Assembly: GCA_963829705.1 (NCBI GenBank)
Contig: CAWHJN010000005.1
Coordinates: 868,001-932,000 of the forward strand
DNA: 64,000 bases
Direction: 5' to 3'
From: CAWHJN01 sp963829705
Lineage (GTDB): Bacteria > Bacteroidota > Rhodothermia > Rhodothermales > BA12
The stretch's first letter is position 1; every line of letters begins with the position of its first letter. Shown piece by piece: positions 16,170 to 25,489 of the stretch. A model generated the notes under the pieces. That model did not search any database, was not told the DNA's origin, and worked only from the letters and a program-made list of their open reading frames with translations. The position numbers and the translations under genes were made by a program.

Positions 16170-18314
16170 CGAGAGGCGCGGTGCTGCTCGCCGTGCTGCT
16201 GTGTCTGGGCACGGTGGCCTCCGCCGCGGCGCAGCCTTTGACGCTGCGTGGCCAGGTGACGGATGCCGACGACGGACGCCCGCTGCCGGGGGCGTCGGTG
16301 CAGCTCACCGATGGATCGGGTGGGCGCGTGGGGACGGCGGCAGGGGCCGACGGCTTTTTCATCCTCGCCCGCGTCGCGCCGGGCGCGTACACGCTGGCGG
16401 TGTCGCACGTCGGCTACGTGACGTTTGTGGATACCCTCGTCGTCGGAGCCTCGCCCGCGCCGCTGGCCCTCGCGCTGCGCCCCGACACCGTGCCCGTCGG
16501 GGAGGTGACCGTGCGCGACGACATCCCGATCGTGCTGCCTGACGGCGGGCGCATGGTGACGGTGCGCCCCGCCGACGTGCGCGTGGTGCCCACGCTCACG
16601 CCTGCCTCCGACCTGGCGGCGTTCCTCGTCACGCTGCCTGCCTTCACGCCCACCGGCGACCGGGGCGGGCAGGTGTCGGTGCGTGGCGGCGAGCCCACGC
16701 AGAACCTGTTCCTCGTCGACGGCATCCCCGTCTACCAGCCCTTCCACGTGCTGGGCGAGTTCTCCGTCGTGCCCGGCGAGGCGCTGGCGGTGGCCGACGT
16801 GTACGCGGGCGCGTTCCCCGCGCGGCACGGCGGGCGCATCGCATCGGTCGTGGACGTGACGCTTCGCAGCGGCAACAAGGAGCGCTTCGAGGTGCATCTG
16901 AGCGCCGCGCCGCTGTTGAGCGCCGTGCAGGTGGAAGGGCCGCTCGTGCCGGGGAAAATCTCCGCGCTCGTCTCCGTCCGAGAGTCGTTTGTGGACAAGG
17001 CAGGATTGGGGCTGCCTACCGAGGCGTTGCCGTTCGCCTTCGGCGACCGCCTTGCGCGCGTCCACGCCTCGCTCACCCGCACGAGCACCCTGTCGGCGAC
17101 GGCGCTCACGCAGCGACGACCGCGCCACGCTGCACACAGGGCTGGGCGAAACCGTGGAGGCGCGCTGGCGCACGACGGGCGCGGGGATGCGGTTCACGTA
17201 CCTGCCCACGACCTTCGCCGTGCTGGCCGAGATCGAGGTGTTCGGCGCGCAGCTCGACAGCTATTTCGGCGTGCCGGGCGCCCAGCGGCGCTCGCTCGTC
17301 GAGGAAGGCGGCGGCAACTTCGGCTTCCGCTACCTGCTGGGCGCGAGCGAGCTGCGCTTCGGCATCCAGGCGCGCACGGATCACCTGCTTGCCACGGGCA
17401 CGGGCAGCGAGGAGTACCTCACCGAGGGCGCGCTTTACCTCGACGGCGTGCTCCAGAAGGGCGCGTGGCGGGCCGAGCCGGGCTTTCGGGTGGGCACCTT
17501 CCCGAGCCGCAGCCGCGTCGCCTTCGAGCCGCGCCTGCGCGCCGAGTGGAGGCGCGGCGCGCACCGCGTGCACGGCGGCGCGGCGGTGGTGCATCAGGAG
17601 ATCGGCGGGCGCTACACCTCCGACGACCTCGCGGATGTGTTCGTGGCGTGGGTGCCGACGCCGCCCAACGCGCCGCTGCCGCGCGCGACGCAGCTCGTGG
17701 CCGGGTGGAGCGCGACGGGTGCGCGCAGCTTTCTGTCCGCCGAAGCCTACCGCCGCGAACTCCGGCACCTGGGCACGCGCGCGCCGCTCGACGGGCGGGC
17801 GCAGGGCGTCGAGGTGCGCGCCGAGGCGCGGCGGGGCGTTCTGGCCGCGCAACTCGGCGGCGCGTGGCAGTCGGTGCGGTACCGGGAGGAGGGCGGCGCC
17901 GAGTACGCACCGCCACCCGACCGACCCCTCCGGTTCGACGTGCAACTCGCCGCCACGCGCGGCGGCTTCGAGGCGTCGGCGCGGTGGTTTTTCACGAGCG
18001 GAGCCGCCTTCACGCCACTTCAAGGCGTCTACGACGAGGTGCCCGTCGTCATCGGCACGGAGGGCCATCTGCACCGGCCCGGTGTCACGCGCGCCCTCGA
18101 CGGCGCACCGGGAAGCCGGAGGTTGCCGTCCACCCACCGCCTCGACGTGTCCGTGCGCTACAGCCGGGCGTTCGGGAACGTGCGCTTCGCCGTGCAGCTG
18201 GCCCTGCGGAACGCTTACGACCGCCCCAATCTGTTCTACCTCAACCGCTTCACCGCCGAGCGCTACGACGGCCTTCCGCGCACCCTCGCCCTCGGCCTCC
18301 GCCTCGACGTATGA
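16166..18314 (+). CDS. TonB-dependent receptor with carboxypeptidase-like N-terminal domain (frameshifted)
   Basis: Outer-membrane receptor of about 715 residues. Order: signal peptide, a CarboxypepD_reg-like beta-sandwich (LRGQVTDADDGRPLPGASVQL...GAYTLAVSHVGYVTFVD), plug domain (DRGGQVSVRGGEPTQNLFLVDGIPVYQPFH; AGAFPARHGGRIASVVDVTL), then the barrel ending DGLPRTLALGLRLDV. The frame changes near 17112-17118: after SATALTQ the barrel continues as DDRATLHTGLGE one frame over, and the total length is 3n+1, so one base is extra. The paralogue at 19203 is intact across the same point (TAMQTYDRGNL), so a sequencing error is likely. Its ATG overlaps the lipoprotein stop; its TGA overlaps the next ATG. 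Confidence 0.85.
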
Positions 18315-19138
18315 CGACCCGCGTGCTTTTTCTGTGGACGTGTACGGTGGCCGTACTGGGTGCGCTCGCCGCGTGCGACAACGCCGTCGATCCGTTCGAG
18401 CAGGGCACCCGCGCCTTCGCCGTCTACGGCTACCTCGACACCGCGCGCGACACGCAGGCTGTTCGCATCGAACCCGTCGTGTCCGGTGTGCCCCTCGACG
18501 AAGGCCGCATCACCGTCACCCTGCGCGACGCGTTCAGTGGGGACGTAGTGACGATGCAGGGCGAGGTGGTGACGCTCGACGACGGGACGGTGGGCCTCGT
18601 CTACCGCGCGCCGTTCCGCGTGCGCGCCGGTCAGGCGTACGCGCTCCAGGTTGCGCTCGACGGCCAGGTCCGCACGACGGCGGCGACGCTCGTGCCGCCC
18701 GTGCGGCGGGCGCGCTTCGAGGCGGTCGAGAAGGACTCGTTTCAGCAGCTTTTCCTGCCGCTGGTGTTGCAGGGCCCAACCACGCCGCTGGCGCGCATCG
18801 AGGTCACCTACACCGTCGCCACGGTACTCGATACTGCCGCCGTGCCCACCGATTCGGTCGATTTTCCCGTGCCGTACTTCGGCGGGGGCGAAGCGCGCGA
18901 CGGTTACCGCTACCGCCTCCAGGTGTCACGCGACCGCCGCGCGCTGCTGGACTATCTGAACCGCGCGCCCACCGACACGCTGCGCCTGCTCGCCCTCCAC
19001 CTCGCGCTGCGCGACGACGGGACGGTGTGGACGGGAGAGGCCGACGGCTTCGGCTTCTTCTCGTCCGTCAGCTACACCACCGAGCGGCTCGTCCTGCCCG
19101 ACAGCGTGCTGCGGCGGATCGGTTTCGCGGGCGAGTGA
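18311..19138 (+). CDS. DUF4249-type outer membrane lipoprotein, unit 1
   Basis: A 275-residue lipoprotein (lipobox LGALAAC) that matches the DUF4249 pattern: CDNAVDPFEQGTRAFAVYGYLDTARDTQAVRIEP at the N-terminus, then an Ig-like beta domain. DUF4249 proteins are regularly encoded right after TonB receptors with carboxypeptidase-like repeats and are thought to be surface partners of them. It overlaps the receptor by ATGA. The tandem copy is at 21500; both begin with the same VDPF...YLDT core. Confidence 0.85.
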   Translation: MTTRVLFLWTCTVAVLGALAACDNAVDPFEQGTRAFAVYGYLDTARDTQAVRIEPVVSGVPLDEGRITVTLRDAFSGDVVTMQGEVVTLDDGTVGLVYRAPFRVRAGQAYALQVALDGQVRTTAATLVPPVRRARFEAVEKDSFQQLFLPLVLQGPTTPLARIEVTYTVATVLDTAAVPTDSVDFPVPYFGGGEARDGYRYRLQVSRDRRALLDYLNRAPTDTLRLLALHLALRDDGTVWTGEADGFGFFSSVSYTTERLVLPDSVLRRIGFAGE

Positions 19139-19202
19139 GGGTCGAGGCGGTCGAAAGCGGTCAAAAAAAGTCCCTTTCTCCGCACCTGCAATCGGCCCTA
19201 TC

Positions 19203-21503
19203 ATGGCGACGAATTTCTGGAACCCGATGCGCTTTTTTCTCCCCCTGCTGCTCCTGCTCTGTGCCGCCACGGCAGTGCAGGCGCAGAACGCCACCCTGCG
19301 CGGCTTCGTGCGCGACGCCTCCGACGGGCAGACGCTCCAGGGCGTCAACGTCATTCTCCGCAGCCCGGATGGCAGCGTCAACGGGGCGGCCACCGACCGC
19401 GACGGCTACTACGCCATCAGCCGCATCGCGCCGGGCACGTACACGCTGCTCGTCTCCTACATCGGCTACGAGACGTTGGAGGAAGAAGTCGCCTTCCGCG
19501 CGGGCGTCAACGAGACGCGCAACTTCGACCTCCGCTTTGCCGCCGTCGAGGCGGGCGAGGTGGTGGTCGAGGCCGAGGGCGAGGGCGCGGCGTCGATGGG
19601 CGTGGCGGGATTGCAAACGGTACAGGCGAGCGACCTCGAACGCATCCCCACGCCGGGGTTGTCGGCCGATCTCGTCTCCTACATCCAGTCGATGCCGGGC
19701 GTCGTCTCCACCGGCGACCGGGGCGGGCAGCTCTTCGTGCGCGGCGGCACGCCCACGCAGAACCTCGTCCTCATCGACGGCATCCCCATCTACCAGCCCT
19801 TCCACGTCATCGGCTTCTACTCCGCCTTCCCGGCCGACGTGCTCTCGACGACGGACATCTACGCCGGCGGCTTCGGGGCGAAGTACGGCGGGCGCATCTC
19901 GTCGGTGATCGACATCTCGACGCGCTCGGGCAACAACCGCAGCTTCGAGGGGTCGGTGTCGGCGGGTCCGTTTCTGACGGCGGCGCGGCTCGAAGGGCCG
20001 CTCGTGCCCGGCAAGGCGTCGTTCCTGTTCTCCGACCGCGAATCCGTCATCGAGCCTGTCGCGCCGGAGTTGCTGGGGCGCGACCTGCCCTACCGCTTCT
20101 ACGACCGATTCGGCAAGCTCAGCGCCGAGCTCAGTTCGCGCACGTCGTTTTCCGTGACCGCGATGCAGACGTACGACCGCGGCAACCTGTCGGACCTCGC
20201 CGTCGAAGATCCCAACCAGACCGTCGCCTCGAGTGACGACCAGGTGGTGTGGCGCAACGAGGCGTACGGCGCGCGGATGCTGCACCTGCCCGAGAGCGCG
20301 CCCATCATCGGCGAGGTGCTGCTGACGTACACGCGCGTCGAGAACGAGTTTGGCACCAAGGGCGCGCCGGAGCGCGTTTCGGGCGTGCAGTCGATCAACG
20401 GCAACTTCGGGCTGACCTACGCTGTGGGCGACCAGGAAGTGCAGGCGGGCGCGCAGGTGCGGAACGTCAAGCTCAACTACGGGCTGGGGAATTTCTTCCA
20501 GAATATCAGCGACGACGAGGAATACCTCACCGAGGCCTCGTTCTACCTCGACGCCGCCTTCCCCGTCACGTCCGCATTCATCATCCGTCCGGGTGTACGC
20601 GGGACGTCGTTCCGGGGCAAGCTCACCGCCGAGCCGCGTGTGCGCCTGCTCATCCGCCCCGGCGGCACGGAGACGACGCAGCAGATCACGGCGGCGTGGG
20701 GCCTTTACCGGCAGGACCTCGAAGGCATCGCCGACCGCCGCGACGCGGGCGACGTGTTCACCGCCTGGGTGGCTTCCGACCTCGGCGACAGCGTGCCGCA
20801 GGCCATGCACGCCATCCTCGGCTACCAGTACCGTCCGTCCGCCGGGTTCGAGTTCGAGGTCGAAGGGTATTACAAGGCGCTCTCGAACCTGCTCATCCCC
20901 GAGTTCACGAGCGTGCCCACGTTCACGACGAGCCTCCAGCCCGCCGACGGCGAGGTCTTCGGCCTGGATGTGCGCGTCGAGGGGACGAAGGGGCCGTTCT
21001 ACGGCTACGTCTCGTACGGCTACTCGCAGGTCGAGTACACCGCCAAGCAGGCCGCGCTGGAGATCTGGTACGGGCAGGATGAACTGACCTACAACCCGCC
21101 CCACGACCGCCGCCACCAGGTCAACGCCGTCTCGCAGATCGAGGCGCTGGGCTTCGACTTCAACGTGAAGTGGCAGATGGGCAGCGGCCTGCCGTTCTCG
21201 CGCTCGGCGGGCTTCGACGGCTTCGTGCTGCTCGACTCGCTCGTCGACGTGACGACGACGCCCGACACGCCGCGCGTGCTCTACGGGCGGCCCTACGACG
21301 GGCGGCTGCCGTTCTACCACCGCCTCGACGTGTCGCTCTCGCGGGCGTTCTCGCTCGGGTCGCACGTCGGGTTGACGCTTCAGGGCGGCGTCATCAACGC
21401 CTACGACCGGCGCAACCTGTTCTTCCTCGATCTCTTCACGCTGCGCCGCATCGACCAGCTTCCGGTCATTCCCTCCTTCGGTCTCAAGCTCGATTTCAGA
21501 TGA
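19203..21503 (+). CDS. TonB-dependent receptor with carboxypeptidase-like N-terminal domain, unit 2
   Basis: A 766-residue intact outer-membrane receptor: signal peptide (LLLLLCAATAVQAQ), carboxypeptidase-regulatory-like domain (LRGFVRDASDGQTLQGVNVIL...GTYTLLVSYIGYE), plug (DRGGQLFVRGGTPTQNLVLIDGIPIYQPFH, then GAKYGGRISSVIDIST) and a 22-strand-type barrel ending SFGLKLDFR. It is clearly a paralogue of the receptor at 16166, sharing the same plug signatures. The ligand is unknown: plug and barrel are not typical SusC (no SusD partner), and the DUF4249 partner follows with an ATGA overlap. Confidence 0.92.
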   Translation: MATNFWNPMRFFLPLLLLLCAATAVQAQNATLRGFVRDASDGQTLQGVNVILRSPDGSVNGAATDRDGYYAISRIAPGTYTLLVSYIGYETLEEEVAFRAGVNETRNFDLRFAAVEAGEVVVEAEGEGAASMGVAGLQTVQASDLERIPTPGLSADLVSYIQSMPGVVSTGDRGGQLFVRGGTPTQNLVLIDGIPIYQPFHVIGFYSAFPADVLSTTDIYAGGFGAKYGGRISSVIDISTRSGNNRSFEGSVSAGPFLTAARLEGPLVPGKASFLFSDRESVIEPVAPELLGRDLPYRFYDRFGKLSAELSSRTSFSVTAMQTYDRGNLSDLAVEDPNQTVASSDDQVVWRNEAYGARMLHLPESAPIIGEVLLTYTRVENEFGTKGAPERVSGVQSINGNFGLTYAVGDQEVQAGAQVRNVKLNYGLGNFFQNISDDEEYLTEASFYLDAAFPVTSAFIIRPGVRGTSFRGKLTAEPRVRLLIRPGGTETTQQITAAWGLYRQDLEGIADRRDAGDVFTAWVASDLGDSVPQAMHAILGYQYRPSAGFEFEVEGYYKALSNLLIPEFTSVPTFTTSLQPADGEVFGLDVRVEGTKGPFYGYVSYGYSQVEYTAKQAALEIWYGQDELTYNPPHDRRHQVNAVSQIEALGFDFNVKWQMGSGLPFSRSAGFDGFVLLDSLVDVTTTPDTPRVLYGRPYDGRLPFYHRLDVSLSRAFSLGSHVGLTLQGGVINAYDRRNLFFLDLFTLRRIDQLPVIPSFGLKLDFR

Positions 21504-22391
21504 CGCGACCCCGCGCCGCTCTTTTTCCGCTGCTGCTACTCGCGCTCGGCCTTTTGTCCGCCTGCGAAGAAAGCGTCGATCCCTTCCTGGAGACCGACCG
21601 CTACTTCACGCTCTTCGGCTACCTCGACACCGACCTCGACACGCAGTACGTGCGCGTGATTCCGCTGCGCCGGCTCGTCGAAACGCCGCCGCCGGGCCCG
21701 CTCGACGCCACCGTCGTCTCGACCGACCTCGTGACGGGCGAGCGCGTCGTCTGGCGCGATTCCGTCGTCACGTTCGCCAACGGCCGGACGGGCAACGTCT
21801 TTTACGGCGTCTTCAACCCGCATCTCGGCCACCGCTACAAGCTCGAAGTCGCCGACGCGCAGGGACGTACCACTACGCGCTGAGACCACCGTGCCCGCGC
21901 CGCGCCGCGCCGCCGTCGGGCCCGTCAGACAGGGCACGACGTTCGAGAACGTCTCGCAGGATGTCTTCTGGCCCGACGTGGACTACGTGCCCACGCGGGT
22001 GCAGGTGTGGTACCGCTTCAAACCCGACGAGCCCGGCGAGCCGTTCATCGACGTGGCCGTCAACTACGCCGACGAGGAACTGGGCAAGGCCGAAGGGGGC
22101 GGATGGCGCACGACGGCGTTTCTGCTGCGCGACGTGGAGGAGGTAGGCAAGCTGCTCGGACGCCCCGGCCTGCCGACGCTCTACAACGTGGGCATGAAAC
22201 TATCCGTCACCAGCGACGACTGGCGGCCACCGGGCGGCGTCTTCGATCCCGACGTGCTCATCCAGCCAGGCACGTTTTCCAACGTCGAGAACGGCTTCGG
22301 CTTCTGGGGCTCCGTCGCCCAACTCGACGCCGAGTGGACGCTGCCGCGCGCAACCTACGTCAAGCTCGGGTATCCGTACCCCGGCCAGTGA
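21500..22391 (+). CDS. DUF4249-type outer membrane lipoprotein, unit 2 (frameshifted)
   Basis: Lipoprotein of about 296 residues (lipobox LGLLSAC) starting CEESVDPFLETDRYFTLFGYLDTDLDTQYVRVIP, parallel to unit 1. The frame shifts at about 21873-21880: EVADAQGRTTT ends at an in-frame stop, while AETTVPAPRRAAVGPVRQG continues in the next frame, at the place where unit 1 has RTTAATLVPPVRRARF. Length is 3n+1, so one extra base, probably a read error. ATGA overlap with the receptor before it and GTGA overlap with the glycosyltransferase after it. Confidence 0.82.
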
Positions 22392-23134
22392 CCGCGCCGG
22401 CGCGGATTCTCGTCGTCATCCCCGCCTTCAACGAAGCCCGCTCCATTGGCCTCGTCGTGGGCGATCTGCCAGCGGATCTGGTCGAGGAAGTCGTCGTCGT
22501 CAACAACGCTTCGACGGACGAGACGGAGGCGAACGCCCGAAACGCCGGGGCGACGGTCGTGCGCGAGGCCAAGTCGGGCTACGGCAACGCCTGCCTGCGC
22601 GGCATCGCGTACGCCCGCACGCGGCAGCCGGACGTAGTGGTTTTTCTCGACGGCGATTACAGCGACCATCCCGAAGAACTGCGCGCCCTCGTCGCGCCCG
22701 TTCTGGCAGAAGAGGCGGATTTCGTCGTCGGCTCGCGGATGCTCGGGCGGCGCGAAAAGGGCGCGATGCTGCCCCAGGCCCTCGTCGGCAACGCGCTGGC
22801 GTGTGCGCTGATGCGACTGTTCTGGGGCGCGCGGTGGACGGACCTCGGCCCGTTCCGCGCCATCACCTTCGAGGCGCTCGAAAAGCTCGGCATGGAGGAC
22901 CAGACCTTCGGCTGGACCATCGAGATGCAGATCCGCGCCGTCGAGGCCGGGCTGCGCTGCGCCGAGGTGCCCGTTTCGTACCGCCGCCGCGTGGGCGTCT
23001 CTAAAATCACCGGCACCCTCTCGGGCACGCTGCGGGCGTCGTACAAAATCCTGTGGACGGTTTTTCGCTATGCCCTCACGCGGGGCCGGCGCGTCTACCC
23101 GGCTCCAAAAACCCAACAGACTTCACCGGCGTAA
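22388..23134 (+). CDS. GT2 family glycosyltransferase (dolichyl/polyprenyl-phosphate sugar synthase type)
   Basis: A 248-residue GT-A fold glycosyltransferase. Family 2 signatures: VVIPAFNEARSIG, VVNNASTDET, the metal-binding DGDYSDHPEEL and the late TFGWTIEMQIRA segment. Length and the absence of a long membrane tail suggest a polyprenyl-phosphate glucose/mannose synthase rather than a processive enzyme. The GTG start at 22388 overlaps the preceding DUF4249 stop (GTGA), giving unexpected translational coupling to the receptor/lipoprotein operon. The donor sugar cannot be read from the sequence. Confidence 0.88.
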   Translation: MTAPARILVVIPAFNEARSIGLVVGDLPADLVEEVVVVNNASTDETEANARNAGATVVREAKSGYGNACLRGIAYARTRQPDVVVFLDGDYSDHPEELRALVAPVLAEEADFVVGSRMLGRREKGAMLPQALVGNALACALMRLFWGARWTDLGPFRAITFEALEKLGMEDQTFGWTIEMQIRAVEAGLRCAEVPVSYRRRVGVSKITGTLSGTLRASYKILWTVFRYALTRGRRVYPAPKTQQTSPA

Positions 23135-23159
23135 AGGTGCCTTCCGCGTGCCCTCGCCG

Positions 23160-23167
23160 TAGGTTTG
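23160..23167 (+). promoter_or_regulatory. Candidate -10 element TAGGTTTG upstream of ilvE
   Basis: Exact match to the Bacteroidota-type -10 consensus TAnnTTTG, 42 nt before the ilvE ATG. No clear -33 TTG is present, so this is a weak call. Confidence 0.35.
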
Positions 23168-23208
23168 CCGGGCATCGTTCTGCCCTCACCTCAAACGCCC
23201 TTTTCTCG

Positions 23209-24144
23209 ATGACTCAGCAGCCGGACATCTGGTTCAACGGTACTCTCGTCCCCTACGAACAGGCGACCATCCACGTGCTCTCGCACGTCGTGCATTACGG
23301 CTCGTCCGTCTTCGAGGGCATCCGCTGCTACAAGACCGATCAGGGGTCGGCGGTTTTCCGGCTGCGCGAGCACATGCGCCGCCTCGTGGACTCGGCGAAG
23401 ATCTACCGGATGGAGATCCCCTACAGCCTCGACGAACTCGATGCCGCCGTCGTCGAGACGATCCAGAACAGTGGGCTCGAATCGTGCTACATCCGCCCCG
23501 TCGTGTTTCGGGGGATGGGGTCGCTGGGCGTCAACCCGCTCAAAAACCACGTCGAGACCGTCGTGGCCGTGTGGGACTGGGGCGCGTACCTCGGCGCGGA
23601 CGCGCTCGAGAAGGGTGTCGAGGTCGAGGTGGCGTCGTGGAACCGCATGGCGCCCAACACGCTGCCCGCGATGGCGAAGGCCGGCGGCAACTACCTCAAC
23701 GCCTCGCTGGTGAAGATGGACGCCGTGCTCAACGGCTACGCCGAGGGCATCATGCTCAACACGCAGGGTTACCTGGCCGAGGGCAGCGGCGAGAACCTGT
23801 TTCTCGTACGCGACGGCGTGATCTACACCGCCCCGACGGCGCTCTCGATCCTGCCGGGCATCACGCGCGACGCTGTCATCACGCTGGCGCGCGAGGCGGG
23901 CTACACGGTCGTCGAGTCGATGCTGCCGCGCGAGTCGCTCTACCTCGCCGACGAGCTGTTCTTCACCGGCACGGCAGCCGAGGTCACGCCCGTCCGCAAG
24001 GTCGATCACCACACCATCGGCGAAGGCACGCGCGGCCCCGTCACGGCGACGCTTCAGGAGGCGTTCTTCGACGTCATCCACCGTGGCAACGACCCGTACG
24101 GCTGGCTCACGCCCGTGCCCCGCACCGAATCCGTGGAGGGGTAA
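23209..24144 (+). CDS. ilvE: Branched-chain amino acid aminotransferase
   Basis: A 311-residue fold-type IV PLP transaminase that interconverts Val/Leu/Ile and their keto acids. It matches the IlvE short form: IWFNGTLVPYEQATIHVLSH at the N-terminus, HYGSSVFEGIRCY, the PLP Lys in MAKAGGNYLNASLVKMDA, EGSGENLFLVRDG, LPGITRDAVI and the C-terminal FFTGTAAEVTPVRKVD. ATG at 23209 is the family start; an in-frame ATG further up would overlap the glycosyltransferase. It is convergent with the FG-GAP operon and separated from it by two hairpins. Confidence 0.96.
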   Translation: MTQQPDIWFNGTLVPYEQATIHVLSHVVHYGSSVFEGIRCYKTDQGSAVFRLREHMRRLVDSAKIYRMEIPYSLDELDAAVVETIQNSGLESCYIRPVVFRGMGSLGVNPLKNHVETVVAVWDWGAYLGADALEKGVEVEVASWNRMAPNTLPAMAKAGGNYLNASLVKMDAVLNGYAEGIMLNTQGYLAEGSGENLFLVRDGVIYTAPTALSILPGITRDAVITLAREAGYTVVESMLPRESLYLADELFFTGTAAEVTPVRKVDHHTIGEGTRGPVTATLQEAFFDVIHRGNDPYGWLTPVPRTESVEG

Positions 24145-24178
24145 TACGGGGTTCTGGCTGCACCCTGACGAAGGCGCG

Positions 24179-24227
24179 CCCCCTCTCCGCGAGGAAAGGG
24201 GGAGACGAGTAGAACGACTCCTACTCG
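24179..24227. terminator. Two hairpins between convergent ilvE and FG-GAP genes
   Basis: First hairpin: 24179-24188 with 24193-24202, nine pairs and one mismatch around GCGA. Second: CGAGTAG (24206-24212) with CTACTCG (24221-24227), overlapping the stop codon of the minus-strand FG-GAP gene. Neither has a long T run, so a bidirectional terminator is likely but not certain. Confidence 0.5.
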
Positions 24228-25489
24228 GGCGTCACGTTCGGGTTGGGCTTGCGGTAGAACCGGAGCCCCGGCGCGCCGAAGATCGCCCCGACGACCATCG
24301 GATCGAGCAGGCCGTCCTGGTTGAGGTCGAGCCAGAAGGCGTTGGCATAGAGCGCGCCGGGGCGGGTGTGGTAGAGCGCGAAGCGCCCCGCGCCGTCGTT
24401 ATTGAAGACGGAGAGTTGCGCGTCGGGCTCCAGCGGATTGCCCGTGAGTCCGTTGATCAGGATGTCGAGGTCGCCGTCGAGGTCGTGGTCGGCGAGGAGG
24501 GCGGTGTTGCCCGCGATCTGCGGCAGCGCCACCGAGGCGTCCTCGGTGAAGACGCAGTTGCTGCCCCGGTAGAGGCGCGTGGTGCCTTCGAGCAGGTTGG
24601 GGCCGTACTGCGCGCCCGTCAGCAGCAGATCCGCCGTGCCATCGCCGTCTACATCGCCCATCGCCAGCCCGCCGTTGAAGACGCCCGGCAGCGACTGCGG
24701 CACTTCGGCGAAATCGGTCTCTGTGTTGTTTCGGTAGATGCGCGTGTGCGGCAGGCCCGTCGCGTCGAGCCCGGCGAGGGCCACGTCGAGGTCGCCGTCA
24801 GCGTCGCAGTCGCCCAGCGCGAGTGCCGCGAGCGACAGCCCGAACGTGCCGGTAAAGCGCACCGAGGCTGTCGAAGGTCAGGCCGCCCGAGGGGTGGTGC
24901 CGGGAGCCAGTCGGGCAACCGTAAAGACCCGTACGCCCTGCGCGCCGGTACCCGTCATCACCACGTAGGCGCGGGCGTCGCCGTAGAGGTTGCCTGCCGC
25001 GAACGCGCCGTCGTACAACTGCGGCAGGCTGCTCCCTGCCGCAGCAGGCGAGAGGCTTCCGCGGTCGTTGACGTAGACGGCGGTGACGGGGTCGGGAGCT
25101 GGATCGCGCCCGCGCGCGCCCATGAGCACGAGATCTTCGTCGCCGTCGCCGTCGAAATCGTACCAGACGCTGCTGCTGCGCCAGACCTGCTCGATGGTTT
25201 GCGTGATGCGGCTGAAGTTGAGGTTGTAGGTGGTGTCGCCCCGGACGACCTCGAAGCTTTCTGCGTCCGCGCTGAAAAGCTGCGTCAGGATGGTGCCGCT
25301 GGCGTTGACCCCGCTGACGAGGACAACGGGGCTCTGGGCAAAGGTGGCTCCTGAGAGCGTGCCGGTCTGCATGGGCTGAACACCCTGCACATTGTACTGC
25401 TTGTAGAACCCGAGCCCCTGCGCGTGCAGCGCGGAAGGGGCAGCCAGTAGCGTGGCGGCGGCGCAGAGAAGGAGACGAAAAGAGGCCAT
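24221..25489 (-). CDS. Secreted FG-GAP repeat protein 2 (disrupted by an in-frame stop or paired indels)
   Basis: A protein of about 422 residues with signal peptide (LLCAAATLLAAPSALHAQ) and FG-GAP/VCBS-type beta-propeller repeats, each with a Ca2+-binding Asp-rich loop: WYDFDGDGDEDLVLMG, LGDCDADGDLDVALAG, MGDVDGDGTADLLLTG, LADHDLDGDLDILING and WLDLNQDGLLDPMVVG. An in-frame TGA falls at 24878-24880. A neighbouring frame over about 30 nt reads GGLTFDSLGAL, a sensible link between repeats, so two compensating indels (C-run near 24888 and near 24863) are the likely cause. No sorting domain is seen at its C-terminus. Its ATG overlaps the stop of the FG-GAP gene upstream in the operon. Confidence 0.78.

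Noticed and set aside
24862..24880. TGA recoding (selenocysteine or Trp) in FG-GAP2
   Set aside because: A neighbouring frame gives a sensible linker (GGLTFDSLGAL), so compensated indels explain the stop; no SECIS-like hairpin was seen.
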